From positions 1-64,000 of the forward strand of contig JAFSEZ010000045.1 of the NCBI GenBank assembly GCA_017435505.1: a stretch of 64,000 nt of DNA, read 5' to 3'. A model generated the notes under the pieces. The model was given only the letters and a program-made list of their open reading frames with translations, was not told where the DNA came from and ran no database searches. The stretch comes from Akkermansia sp. GTDB taxonomy: Bacteria; Verrucomicrobiota; Verrucomicrobiia; Verrucomicrobiales; Akkermansiaceae. The translations under genes and the position numbers were made by a program. Numbering within the stretch: the stretch's first letter is position 1; every line of letters starts with the position of its first letter. Positions 52,986 through 61,018 of this stretch are shown in pieces.

Positions 52986-54776
52986 TTAGTTGATACCCTG
53001 GCGATCGTAGAGTTCCTTGTAAAGCGGGCAAGAGGCGTAGAGTTCCTCGTGGGAACCATCGCCCACGATGCGCCCGGCCTCGAAAACGAGGATGCGGTGC
53101 GCATTGCGCAGGGTACTGAAGCGGTGTGCCACGATGAGGGTGGTGCGGCCTTGGGCCAAAGCATCCAGCTCTTGCTGAATATCGCGCTCGCTTTCCGCAT
53201 CGAGAGAAGCCGTAGCTTCATCCAAGATGAGGATGGGGGCATCTTTCACAAAGGCTCTGGCAATAGCCACGCGCTGTCGCTGCCCGCCGGAAAGCCCGGT
53301 CCCCCCCTGCCCCAACATGGTATCCATGCCTTGGGGCTGGGATTCCAGGAAAGTCGATACGGCAGCGGAATCTGCGGCACGCTGCACATCTTCGTCTGTA
53401 GCATCAGGGCGTCCCAAGGCAATATTCTCGCGGATGGAACCGGAGAAAAGGAGCGCCTGCTGCCCCACGAGAGAGAGCTGCTCGCGCAAGTCATGCTTGA
53501 GCACCCGGCGAATATCCACCCCGTCTACACTGATGGAACCCTGCGTCACATCGTAAAAACGCGGGATGAGACAGGCAAAGGTTGTTTTACCGGCACCGCT
53601 GGGGCCCACCAAGCCCACAATCTGCCCGGCCGGGATATGCACATTAATATCGCGAAGCACCGTTTTGCCGTTCTCATAGGCAAAGCTCACGTTGTCGAAA
53701 GTGATATCGCCACGCACACGCTGCGGCAATGCTGTGGGCTTCTCCGGATCAGGCATGGTATCCGGCTCGACAAGAATTTCCTCCAAGCGCACCAAGGAAC
53801 CCTGCGCTTGATTCAGGTGGTTAAAAGCCGTACCGGCGCGTTTCATGGAATCAAACGTAAAGAAAAGTGCCGCAGCCACCGCCACAAAGTCTGTCAGCGT
53901 CATGCCGCACATACGCCCACGCACCAGCAGGAAGGTGAGCGCCACGGCCGTGACCACCTCCATCACCGGGATGAGTGCTCGCTGATACTTCACGAGCTTG
54001 AGAAGATTGCGGCAAAGCTTGTGCGAGCTGGAATCAAAATCTGCAATCTGGCGTTCCTCCATCGCGTAGGCACGAACCTCGCGCTGCGTTTCCAGATTTT
54101 GCTGCACAATCGAGTTGAGCTCACCCAACCCCTCCTGTGCACGGCGAGCTTTGTTGGAAATGCGCTTGCCAAACACGATGATGGGCCATGCCGCCAAAGC
54201 CACAAAAATCATGTTGATAAAGAAAAGCAAGCCCTGCCCGGAATCAACCAGCAACCAAATGAAAGCCGAAAGAGCACAAATGCATGTCACCGGTTGCTTC
54301 ACCAAATCATTGGCCACATGGGTGAGAATGCTTTGCACGTTGGTAGTATCGGCCAAGATACGGCTGATGATATCCCCCTTTTGACGGCCTTCGATGAACG
54401 CCATGGGCAGCGCCTGGACACGACTGAACATCTGCATGCGCAAGCGCGTCAGGATACGAATCCCCAGGTAGTTCACCAACACGGAATTAGCCCACATGGC
54501 AAAGCCGCGTATAGCAAAAATAATCGGCATTGATGCACAGGCCAACAGCAACAGCGTGCCGGGTTCCAGCTCCTTGAGACTCGGTACCATCTGCAACAGC
54601 TCCGGCTCCTCGCCCACGCCGTGAAAGAAAACCACGGGGAATACAAACTTCACCAGCAGGGGTACCCCCATGCCACTGGCCGCCGAGGCAATAAAACCCG
54701 TGATAAGCGTGGCAATAAGCCACTTGAGATGGGGCAGCAAGAAATGCTGAGCAAAGAAAAATACACGTTTCAGCAT
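52986..54776 (-). CDS. ABC exporter half-transporter (MsbA-like), second subunit
   Basis: Fused transmembrane and ATPase half-transporter of 596 residues. Six membrane helices occupy about 1-320. The nucleotide domain has Walker A LVGPSGAGKTTF, signature GTGLSGGQRQRVAIARA, Walker B ILILDEATASLDAES and H-loop LIVAHRFSTLRNA. All catalytic residues are present, including the Glu after Walker B. It starts 7 bases inside the end of the preceding exporter gene, so the two are translated together and probably form a heterodimer. The substrate is unknown: lipid, peptide or drug. It is about a quarter to a third identical by eye in the nucleotide domain to its neighbour. Confidence 0.92.
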   Translation of the reverse strand: MLKRVFFFAQHFLLPHLKWLIATLITGFIASAASGMGVPLLVKFVFPVVFFHGVGEEPELLQMVPSLKELEPGTLLLLACASMPIIFAIRGFAMWANSVLVNYLGIRILTRLRMQMFSRVQALPMAFIEGRQKGDIISRILADTTNVQSILTHVANDLVKQPVTCICALSAFIWLLVDSGQGLLFFINMIFVALAAWPIIVFGKRISNKARRAQEGLGELNSIVQQNLETQREVRAYAMEERQIADFDSSSHKLCRNLLKLVKYQRALIPVMEVVTAVALTFLLVRGRMCGMTLTDFVAVAAALFFTFDSMKRAGTAFNHLNQAQGSLVRLEEILVEPDTMPDPEKPTALPQRVRGDITFDNVSFAYENGKTVLRDINVHIPAGQIVGLVGPSGAGKTTFACLIPRFYDVTQGSISVDGVDIRRVLKHDLREQLSLVGQQALLFSGSIRENIALGRPDATDEDVQRAADSAAVSTFLESQPQGMDTMLGQGGTGLSGGQRQRVAIARAFVKDAPILILDEATASLDAESERDIQQELDALAQGRTTLIVAHRFSTLRNAHRILVFEAGRIVGDGSHEELYASCPLYKELYDRQGIN

Positions 54777-56614
54777 GTCGGGGTCTCCTTTCCTTCCTGA
54801 GCTTGATTCACCTGTTCATCGTACAGGCCCTTGTACAGCATGCAAGATGCATACAATTCATCGTGCGTACCATCTGCCACAATCCGGCCTTCTTCAAACA
54901 CCAGAATACGTTGAGCCTTGCGAATAGTGCTGAATCGATGCGCAATAATAAACGTAGTATGCCCCAAGGCCAATCGGTCCAACGCATCCTGAATCAATGC
55001 CTCACTCTTCATATCCAATGCAGAAGTAGCCTCATCCAAAATCAGGATAGGAGCATTTTTCAGGAACGCACGGGCAATGGAAACGCGCTGTTTCTGCCCA
55101 CCGGAAATACCGACACCGCCCTCCGCAAGCACGCGGTCATAGCCATCAGGATGCGACTGCACAAACTCATCCACACAGGCCAACTTACCGGCAGCTTCCA
55201 CCTCCGCATCGCTGGCGCCCTTGCGCCCCACGCGGATATTCTCCCGAATCGTATCGCGGAAAAGAGCAGAGAACTGAGAAACAAGTCCTATCATGCGCGT
55301 ACGGTCTGCGCGGGCAATGCGGCGCACATCCACCTCATCAATCTTCACCGCCCCGCTGTTGACATCATAGAAACGGCAAATTAGGTTGATGAACGTGGTC
55401 TTGCCGGAGCCGCTGGGACCCACCAGCGCTACTATCTGCCCGGCAGGCACATGCACATTGACATCCTTGAGCACCACTTTGTCTTCCGTGTAACCAAACG
55501 TCACATGCTCAAAATCCACGCGCCCGGCCACCATCTCAGGCATGGATACAGGCTCAGCCGGTTCCGGGGTCTCATCCTCGGCCAACAGGATTTCATTGAG
55601 TTGATTGACTACCACCCCCATAATCTGCACCTGATTCGCCACCGAGCCCAAGCGTTTCACAGGATCGTAGCAGAAGTAGAAAGCCGTGGCAATCGCGGTA
55701 AATTGCTCCAATGTCAACCCACTGCCGCAACCTTGATAAAGAGAATAAGCCAAAGCCAGAGCACACACAAACTCCACTGCGGGCGAAAGCGCCTGCTGCC
55801 ACGCCGCGCAGCGGATAGACACCGCATTGAAACGCGTGATAAGTTCATACAAAGCGTCCTCTCGCTTTTTCTCCAAATTAAACGCACGCACCTCGCGCTG
55901 TGCCGCAAAACTCTCCTCCACCGTGGCCGTAATCACGTGGCGTATAGAAAGAGCCTTGCGGGTCTGCTTAATCATATGCTTACCCACCAAGCGCACAACC
56001 GGCACACATGCAGCTGAGATGATAAGATTACCCAGCAAAATGGCGCTTTCGCTGCTGGTCATAGCCGCATACACCAAATACGCCACAGCAGCCACCAAGG
56101 TGAGCGGCTGAATCACCAAATCATTCAACACATGCACCATGCTATGCTGCAAATTCTGCGTAAATTGAATGACACTCGTCATCAATTCCCCACGGGATTT
56201 GCGATCGTGAAATGAAAACGAAAGCCACTGCAACCGCGCAAACAAATCCGTGCGCAAACGCGTCAGGATATTCATGCCGGCCCACGTCAGCAAATACGAA
56301 TTGCCATACGTAGCCACGCCTCGCACCGTCATCACGAGCGGTATCAGCAAAGCAGCCCCCCACAGCAGAGCACTCGCCATGTGTTCCGGCGCCACAAAAC
56401 CTTGCAACCATTCATTCAACCATGCAGGAGCCGGCGCCTCCCCGAACACCACGGGAAATACATACTGCAACATCACCGGCAACCCAAAACCCGCAGCAGC
56501 CGCAGCCACCACACCGGACACTATACCAAATATCATCAGCCACTTCTCCGGTCCGATATATTGTTTCAATAACGGTCGTATCAGAGGCCACGTTTTCTGC
56601 TCCTTTTCTGCCAT
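54770..56614 (-). CDS. ABC exporter half-transporter (MsbA-like), first subunit
   Basis: Half-transporter of 614 residues with six membrane helices (about 20-330) and a nucleotide domain: Walker A LVGPSGSGKTTF, signature GVGISGGQKQRVSIARA, Walker B ILILDEATSALDMKS and H-loop FIIAHRFSTIRKA. The catalytic Glu is present, so both ATP sites of a dimer with the downstream subunit would be active, unlike asymmetric heterodimers such as TM287/288. It is the first gene of the pair. Its promoter at 56632-56660 gives a leader of about 10 bases. Confidence 0.92.
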   Translation of the reverse strand: MAEKEQKTWPLIRPLLKQYIGPEKWLMIFGIVSGVVAAAAAGFGLPVMLQYVFPVVFGEAPAPAWLNEWLQGFVAPEHMASALLWGAALLIPLVMTVRGVATYGNSYLLTWAGMNILTRLRTDLFARLQWLSFSFHDRKSRGELMTSVIQFTQNLQHSMVHVLNDLVIQPLTLVAAVAYLVYAAMTSSESAILLGNLIISAACVPVVRLVGKHMIKQTRKALSIRHVITATVEESFAAQREVRAFNLEKKREDALYELITRFNAVSIRCAAWQQALSPAVEFVCALALAYSLYQGCGSGLTLEQFTAIATAFYFCYDPVKRLGSVANQVQIMGVVVNQLNEILLAEDETPEPAEPVSMPEMVAGRVDFEHVTFGYTEDKVVLKDVNVHVPAGQIVALVGPSGSGKTTFINLICRFYDVNSGAVKIDEVDVRRIARADRTRMIGLVSQFSALFRDTIRENIRVGRKGASDAEVEAAGKLACVDEFVQSHPDGYDRVLAEGGVGISGGQKQRVSIARAFLKNAPILILDEATSALDMKSEALIQDALDRLALGHTTFIIAHRFSTIRKAQRILVFEEGRIVADGTHDELYASCMLYKGLYDEQVNQAQEGKETPTC

Positions 56615-56631
56615 GTCAGATTATGGCTGTC

Positions 56632-56660
56632 ATTCTACCAATTTTTCTCCTCGCTGGCAA
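56632..56660 (-). promoter_or_regulatory. Promoter of the ABC exporter pair
   Basis: On the minus strand TTGCCA (56655-56660), 17 bases, TAGAAT (56632-56637), then 17 bases to the ATG at 56614. The predicted leader is about 10 bases. Confidence 0.72.
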
Positions 56661-56751
56661 TCATTTTCAATCATTCATTGCCAAATTATGCTATATCCGA
56701 ACATGACATTTTGTCCCCGACTGCGCGTTTGCTGATAGCAGGATATCCCGC

Positions 56752-57078
56752 TTAAAGCCCCTCGGTCATGGGAATTGGCGCAGCGTTTGCACCACCTTGG
56801 CTGCAGAGCCAGTAGCACAGCAACGCCACAACAAACGCTACCGCCAAGCTCCAAAAGCTCACCTTCTCCTCCGAGATGTGCCAAAAATAGCGCTTGATAA
56901 CAAGACCACGCACAACCTGCCACACAATGAAAAAGCCGAACATGAGCGCGCTCAACGCTTCAAAACAATCGTGCAACCACCCGGCAAGCATCACCAGACC
57001 GATAGCCAGCAACAGCACATAGCAGCCTCTCTCCCACAGCCATCCGCTTTTCTTTTCATCATCCATGTGTGGGAGCAT
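56752..57078 (-). CDS. Small three-helix membrane protein
   Basis: Not recognised. The 108-residue product has three hydrophobic stretches (CYVLLLAIGLVMLAGWL, LMFGFFIVWQVVRGLV, FWSLAVAFVVALLCYWL) and short charged ends. It starts 12 bases after the 3' end of tRNA-Pro on the same strand, so it is probably cotranscribed with the two tRNAs. The start could be ATG 57078 or the in-frame ATG 57066 (MDDEKK). No terminator with a clear stem was seen after it. Confidence 0.65.
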   Translation of the reverse strand: MLPHMDDEKKSGWLWERGCYVLLLAIGLVMLAGWLHDCFEALSALMFGFFIVWQVVRGLVIKRYFWHISEEKVSFWSLAVAFVVALLCYWLCSQGGANAAPIPMTEGL

Positions 57079-57090
57079 CTAAAATATGAG

Positions 57091-57164
57091 TCGGGGCGAC
57101 AGGATTCGAACCTGCGACATCCAGCTCCCAAAGCTGGCGCTCTACCAGGCTGAGCTACACCCCG
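57091..57164 (-). tRNA. tRNA-Pro (anticodon TGG)
   Basis: 74-base cloverleaf on the minus strand: acceptor CGGGGTG / CGCCCCG, D-arm AGCTCAGCCTGGTAGAGC, anticodon arm CCAGC-TTTGGGA-GCTGG giving TGG, T-arm with GGTTCGAATCC, discriminator A. The 3' CCA is not encoded (the next bases are CT). It follows tRNA-Phe by 26 bases. Confidence 0.96.
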
Positions 57165-57190
57165 GAAAGGGAGAAATGAGGGTAAAAAAA

Positions 57191-57266
57191 TGGTGGCTCG
57201 GGACGGGATCGAACCGCCGACACGCGGATTTTCAATCCGCTGCTCTACCAACTGAGCTACCGAGCC
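57191..57266 (-). tRNA. tRNA-Phe (anticodon GAA)
   Basis: 76 bases on the minus strand: acceptor GGCTCGG / CCGAGCC, D-arm AGCTCAGTTGGTAGAGC, anticodon loop TTGAAAA giving GAA, T-arm GGTTCGATCC, discriminator A. The 3' CCA is encoded, unlike in the other two tRNAs of this window. It is first in the Phe-Pro pair. Confidence 0.96.
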
Positions 57267-57301
57267 ACTTGCGCCGCCCGTTTGGAACGGGGTGCGGGCA
57301 A

Positions 57302-57330
57302 AGCTTACACAATTTTTTCACCTTTTGCAA
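57302..57330 (-). promoter_or_regulatory. Promoter of the tRNA-Phe/tRNA-Pro unit
   Basis: On the minus strand TTGCAA (57325-57330), 17 bases, TAAGCT (57302-57307). The start near 57295 gives a leader of about 29 bases before tRNA-Phe. AT-rich A/T runs upstream (57331-57365) could act as an UP element. Confidence 0.6.
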
Positions 57331-57442
57331 GAAAAAAAATAAAAAAATGTACAATTTGCCAAAAAAAGCCACAAGAGGGTGGGGTTGCGTGCTGCACGAG
57401 CGCGGGTGGAAAGAGCGCTGACACAGTACGGCATTTTTCAGC

Positions 57443-57470
57443 TTGAAACGAGGAAAGATTCGGGTAGAAT
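57443..57470 (+). promoter_or_regulatory. Promoter of the PpiD-like gene
   Basis: TTGAAA (57443-57448), 16 bases, TAGAAT (57465-57470). The predicted +1 is 57477-57478, the first base of a short upstream frame, and 38 bases before the foldase ATG. Confidence 0.7.
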
Positions 57471-57477
57471 AACCGCG

Positions 57478-57519
57478 ATGCCCGTCCTGCGTGCCGGGTA
57501 CAAATTGTTACAGCCATGA
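57478..57519 (+). CDS. Possible 13-codon upstream frame coupled to the foldase gene
   Basis: ATG at 57478 opens a frame encoding MPVLRAGYKLLQP and stops at TGA 57517-57519, which overlaps the foldase ATG at 57516 (ATGA). Its ATG falls on the predicted transcription start, so it would be read as a leaderless frame and could deliver ribosomes to the downstream start. It may also be chance; its small size gives no statistical support. Confidence 0.35.
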   Translation: MPVLRAGYKLLQP

Positions 57520-59279
57520 CAGTCCTCGAATTCATCCGCAAAAACTCCCTGCTCGCCCTCATCGTCATAGCCGCCCTGCTCATCGGCTTTATCATGATGG
57601 ATTATAGCGGCAAGCAGAACCCCATGAGCAAAGACTTCTACATCCAGGTAGACGGCACCGGCTACAGTTACCCGGAAACGTACGCCTTGGGGGAAAATGG
57701 GGCTGCTTATGTGCAGTCGCTTTATTCCAACACCACGCGCAAAATGATAGAGCGCTTCGATACCGATAAGAACGGTGAGCTCAATGAAACCGAGAATGCA
57801 GCCATGGCCGCGTGGCTGAGCCAAAATCCGCAGGTGGATACGGCCATGCGCACGATGGATGCCATTTACCGCTCCTGGGGCTATGGTATGGCGGGGGATG
57901 CAGAAATCAACTTTGCAGTCAACCGCGCCGTATTGAAGGCAGAAGCCAAGAATCTGGGGCTCGCGCCTTCCAAGGAACAGATTGATGCCTACATCCAAGC
58001 GATGCCCGCTTTCACCAATGCCGATGGCAGTTTCGACCAAGAGCTCTATCACCGCTTGACGGGCTTCCACAATGGTGTGGCGAGCAATCCCACTGAAAAA
58101 GCTTTCCGCGATGTCGTGGCTGACATGATGGTGTGGGAGTGCATCAACGCCCTCGTGACAGACAACATGCAGTACAACACCAAAGCCCAGGGCGAGCTCA
58201 TTGATGCCCTGCACCAAACAGTGGCCGGCAAAACGGCTTGGCTGGCAAAGGATGCTGTACCTGCCCCGGCTGAACCCACGGAAGAAGAACTGAAAGCATA
58301 CTGGGAGACCCATAAAGACCGCTACAAGAGCGATGAGCGCCGCATTATCTCCCTCTACACCTTGCGTCCGGGCGAGGATACCACACTGGATGCTCTCATG
58401 AGCACGGCCGACATCATCATGCAGGATCTTTCCCAAGCCAACGGCAAAGGTATTGACCCCATGTTGGAAGGCGCTGCCGCCAACCCTGAGAATGCGCCTT
58501 TCACCTACTTGCTGGAGGATGGCAAGACGCACCGCACCCTACCTATCTGCACACTTGCTACCATTCCCGCCGAGCTGCAAACTCTGGTAGACCACAACGG
58601 CGAAAGCACTGAGCTTGGCAAGGTGCTTTTCAACGAGGTGGATTCTGCCCCCACGGTGGCAGAGTTCGAGACAGCCACCGCCGCCGGCGATCCTGAAAAG
58701 CACACCTCCATCCGCCAGGTTCGCGGTTTCTTCCCGACGAAGGAAGGCACCCTCATCCTGGCTCGTGTGGAAGCGATTGAGACACCTACTGTGCTGCCCT
58801 ACGAGCAGGCTCGCGACAAGGCACTGGCCGATTTGAAAGCCGAGCGCAACGACACAGCTCTGGCAGATGCAGCCAAGAAGCTTTACGATGAAATGACCGC
58901 CACCCTGGATGGCGGCGATATCAACGCTGTCTTTGAAAAAGCCCGGGCAGCAGGAGCAGAGGTGAGCGTGTTCGGGCCGGTATCTCTGGCCGGACTGGAT
59001 AGCCAACTGCCCAAAGGTTCCACCCCCCAATCCCTCATGAGCACACCCAGCGGGAAGCTGGCCGAGCTCGTGGTGCTGCCGGAGGGTGCGGCCATCACCG
59101 CCGTGGTGTCCCGCAGCATTATGGTGAGCCCGGAATATACATACACCAAGGTAGGTATGTACATGCCGGAGTTCAACTCCAAGCTGCGTACGGATCTCAT
59201 GACGGATTGGCAAAACTCTGCCTACAGCCGTTTCAACGTGCTGCTGTCCGACAAGATTAAGGGTGTATCCCAACAGTAA
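57516..59279 (+). CDS. PpiD/SurA-like periplasmic foldase with an EF-hand loop
   Basis: Single-anchor membrane protein of 587 residues. After a short cytoplasmic end, one helix (about 11-28, SLLALIVIAALLIGFIMM) places the rest in the periplasm, as in PpiD. SurA_N-like helices (AVNRAVLKAEAKNLGLAPSK, about 135-260, PTEEELKAYWETHKDRYK) and a degenerate rotamase-like region (VRGFFPTKEGTLILARVEAI) follow. Residues 82-93, DTDKNGELNETE, form a textbook EF-hand calcium loop, which PpiD proteins do not normally have. It probably helps fold outer-membrane proteins such as the autotransporters. The POT gene follows by 17 bases. Confidence 0.8.
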   Translation: MTVLEFIRKNSLLALIVIAALLIGFIMMDYSGKQNPMSKDFYIQVDGTGYSYPETYALGENGAAYVQSLYSNTTRKMIERFDTDKNGELNETENAAMAAWLSQNPQVDTAMRTMDAIYRSWGYGMAGDAEINFAVNRAVLKAEAKNLGLAPSKEQIDAYIQAMPAFTNADGSFDQELYHRLTGFHNGVASNPTEKAFRDVVADMMVWECINALVTDNMQYNTKAQGELIDALHQTVAGKTAWLAKDAVPAPAEPTEEELKAYWETHKDRYKSDERRIISLYTLRPGEDTTLDALMSTADIIMQDLSQANGKGIDPMLEGAAANPENAPFTYLLEDGKTHRTLPICTLATIPAELQTLVDHNGESTELGKVLFNEVDSAPTVAEFETATAAGDPEKHTSIRQVRGFFPTKEGTLILARVEAIETPTVLPYEQARDKALADLKAERNDTALADAAKKLYDEMTATLDGGDINAVFEKARAAGAEVSVFGPVSLAGLDSQLPKGSTPQSLMSTPSGKLAELVVLPEGAAITAVVSRSIMVSPEYTYTKVGMYMPEFNSKLRTDLMTDWQNSAYSRFNVLLSDKIKGVSQQ

Positions 59280-59296
59280 GCCCCCCTTGCGATACC

Positions 59297-60919
59297 ATGG
59301 GTCTTCCACGGCAGACGATTTTCATCGTGGGCAATGAGGCGTGCGAACGCTTCAGCTTCTACGGCATGCGCAGCATTCTGGCACTCTACATGACCGGCAT
59401 GCTCATGATGACGGAGAGCGAAGCCGTGGAGGTGATGCACCTTTTCTCTGCGCTCATCTATATCCTGCCTTTGCTGGGCGCATGGATTGCAGACCGTTTT
59501 CTGGGGCGTTATCGCACCATCCTGTACATCTCGCTTTTCTACTGTTTGGGGCATGGCGTGCTGGCGCTGGCCGACCTGACGGAGAGCTTGGAGATGCGCC
59601 GCAACATTCTGCTGCTGGGGCTCTTTATCATTGCCTTGGGAGCCGGTGGCATCAAGCCTTGCGTCTCTGCCTTTGTGGGGGATCAGGTAGATGGACAACC
59701 CTCGCAGGTAATGACCAGGGTATACGCAGCCTTTTACTGGTCTATTAACCTGGGGTCTTTCTTCTCTTTCCTCGTTATCCCCTTCATCCGCCAAACGTGG
59801 GGCTATAGCTGGGCCTTTGCCATACCCGGCATCTTCATGGCGGTAGCAACTTTCATCTTCTGGTGCGGGCGCAAGATGTACCGCCACAAAGAACCGACCC
59901 ACGCAGATTTTCTCCCAACTCTCTTTTGCCGCATCTTTCGCGGGGCCAGGGCAGCTTGTGAACAATATGGCGGCGAGCAAGTGGCCAAAGCGACAGACAC
60001 GGCCATTCGCATCGCTGCGTTCATCGTGCTGGCACCTATTGTCATTCTGCTGGCTGGCCAATGCCAAGAGGGCGGTGCCAAGCTGGCAAGTCTGCTTGGC
60101 TGCGGGGAGGTAGCGGCATCCTTGTGTGGGTTGGTAGCCATGCTGCTGTATGTAGCAGCACTCATCTTTGCCGCTCTGCACTTGGCCGCCACGCGTGGTC
60201 TCAACAACTTCTTCGGCACCGCCGGCAGCCTGTTATACATGGGCCGCAAGGCAACGGAAAATCGCTACAGCGCGCAACAAATTGCCGACACGCGCGGGCT
60301 CATGCGCGTGCTGGTGGTGTTCACCCTCATCATTCCTTTCTGGAGTCTGTACGATCAAACGATGTCCAGCTGGGTCTTGCAGGGCAAGAAAATGCAGCCG
60401 GTGCAACTTTTTGCGCACTTTCGCTTTGGTGCAGAGGAAATGCAGAGCATCAACCCGCTGCTGGTGATGATTTTTGTACCTCTGCTCACCTTGCTGGTGT
60501 ATCCCCACATTGGTCGATGGAGTACCCCGCTGCGCCGCATGAGCATCGGCATTGTGCTGGCCGGCATCTCATACGGAGCGGTGGCTTGGCTGCAATCGCG
60601 CTTGGATGCCGGGGAGCAGCTCTGCATCCTTTGGCAGTCCCTGCCCTACTTCCTTATCACCATCTCGGAAATCCTGGTGAGCACCACCGGTTTGGAATAC
60701 GCCTACACCGCCGCCGGTAAAACCATGAAAAGCACCGTGTTGAGCTTCTGGTACATATCCACCACCTTGGGCAATGCCCTCGTCATCTACATGACCTCCC
60801 TGGTGGACGACCCGGCTTCCACCTCCACCTTCCTCCTCTATGGCGGGCTCTGCGTTATCATTGGCATCATCTTCATCCTCGTGACCCGCCGCTTCATCCC
60901 CACCACGGATGCCGCATAA
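59297..60919 (+). CDS. Proton-dependent oligopeptide transporter (POT/PTR2 family)
   Basis: Inner-membrane MFS transporter that takes up di- and tripeptides with protons. The POT signature is at the N-terminus (NEACERFSFYGMRSILALYM, matching ExxERFxYYG), and FYWSINLGSFFSF is the PTR2 motif. About 12-14 hydrophobic helices cover 540 residues. It lies 17 bases after the foldase gene and is probably on its transcript. Peptide uptake fits a mucin- or protein-degrading lifestyle. Confidence 0.93.
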   Translation: MGLPRQTIFIVGNEACERFSFYGMRSILALYMTGMLMMTESEAVEVMHLFSALIYILPLLGAWIADRFLGRYRTILYISLFYCLGHGVLALADLTESLEMRRNILLLGLFIIALGAGGIKPCVSAFVGDQVDGQPSQVMTRVYAAFYWSINLGSFFSFLVIPFIRQTWGYSWAFAIPGIFMAVATFIFWCGRKMYRHKEPTHADFLPTLFCRIFRGARAACEQYGGEQVAKATDTAIRIAAFIVLAPIVILLAGQCQEGGAKLASLLGCGEVAASLCGLVAMLLYVAALIFAALHLAATRGLNNFFGTAGSLLYMGRKATENRYSAQQIADTRGLMRVLVVFTLIIPFWSLYDQTMSSWVLQGKKMQPVQLFAHFRFGAEEMQSINPLLVMIFVPLLTLLVYPHIGRWSTPLRRMSIGIVLAGISYGAVAWLQSRLDAGEQLCILWQSLPYFLITISEILVSTTGLEYAYTAAGKTMKSTVLSFWYISTTLGNALVIYMTSLVDDPASTSTFLLYGGLCVIIGIIFILVTRRFIPTTDAA

Positions 60920-60983
60920 GAGCCCCATGAATCCGCAGCTCCCTGCCTGTTCGCACCAAGCGCCCGAATAGCACAAATTTGCA

Positions 60984-61012
60984 TTTACAAAAGGAGCGGA
61001 AAGTGCTACATT
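60984..61012 (+). promoter_or_regulatory. Promoter of gpmI (leaderless)
   Basis: TTTACA (60984-60989), 17 bases, TACATT (61007-61012), then 6 bases to ATG 61019, so the predicted +1 is the start codon. The AAAGGAG at 60990-60996 lies inside the spacer, too far from the ATG to act as a Shine-Dalgarno motif. Confidence 0.65.
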
Positions 61013-61018
61013 CTGCGC

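Noticed and set aside
60990..60996. AAAGGAG considered as a Shine-Dalgarno motif for gpmI
   Set aside because: It ends 22 bases before the ATG and lies in the -35/-10 spacer, so it would not be in the mRNA.
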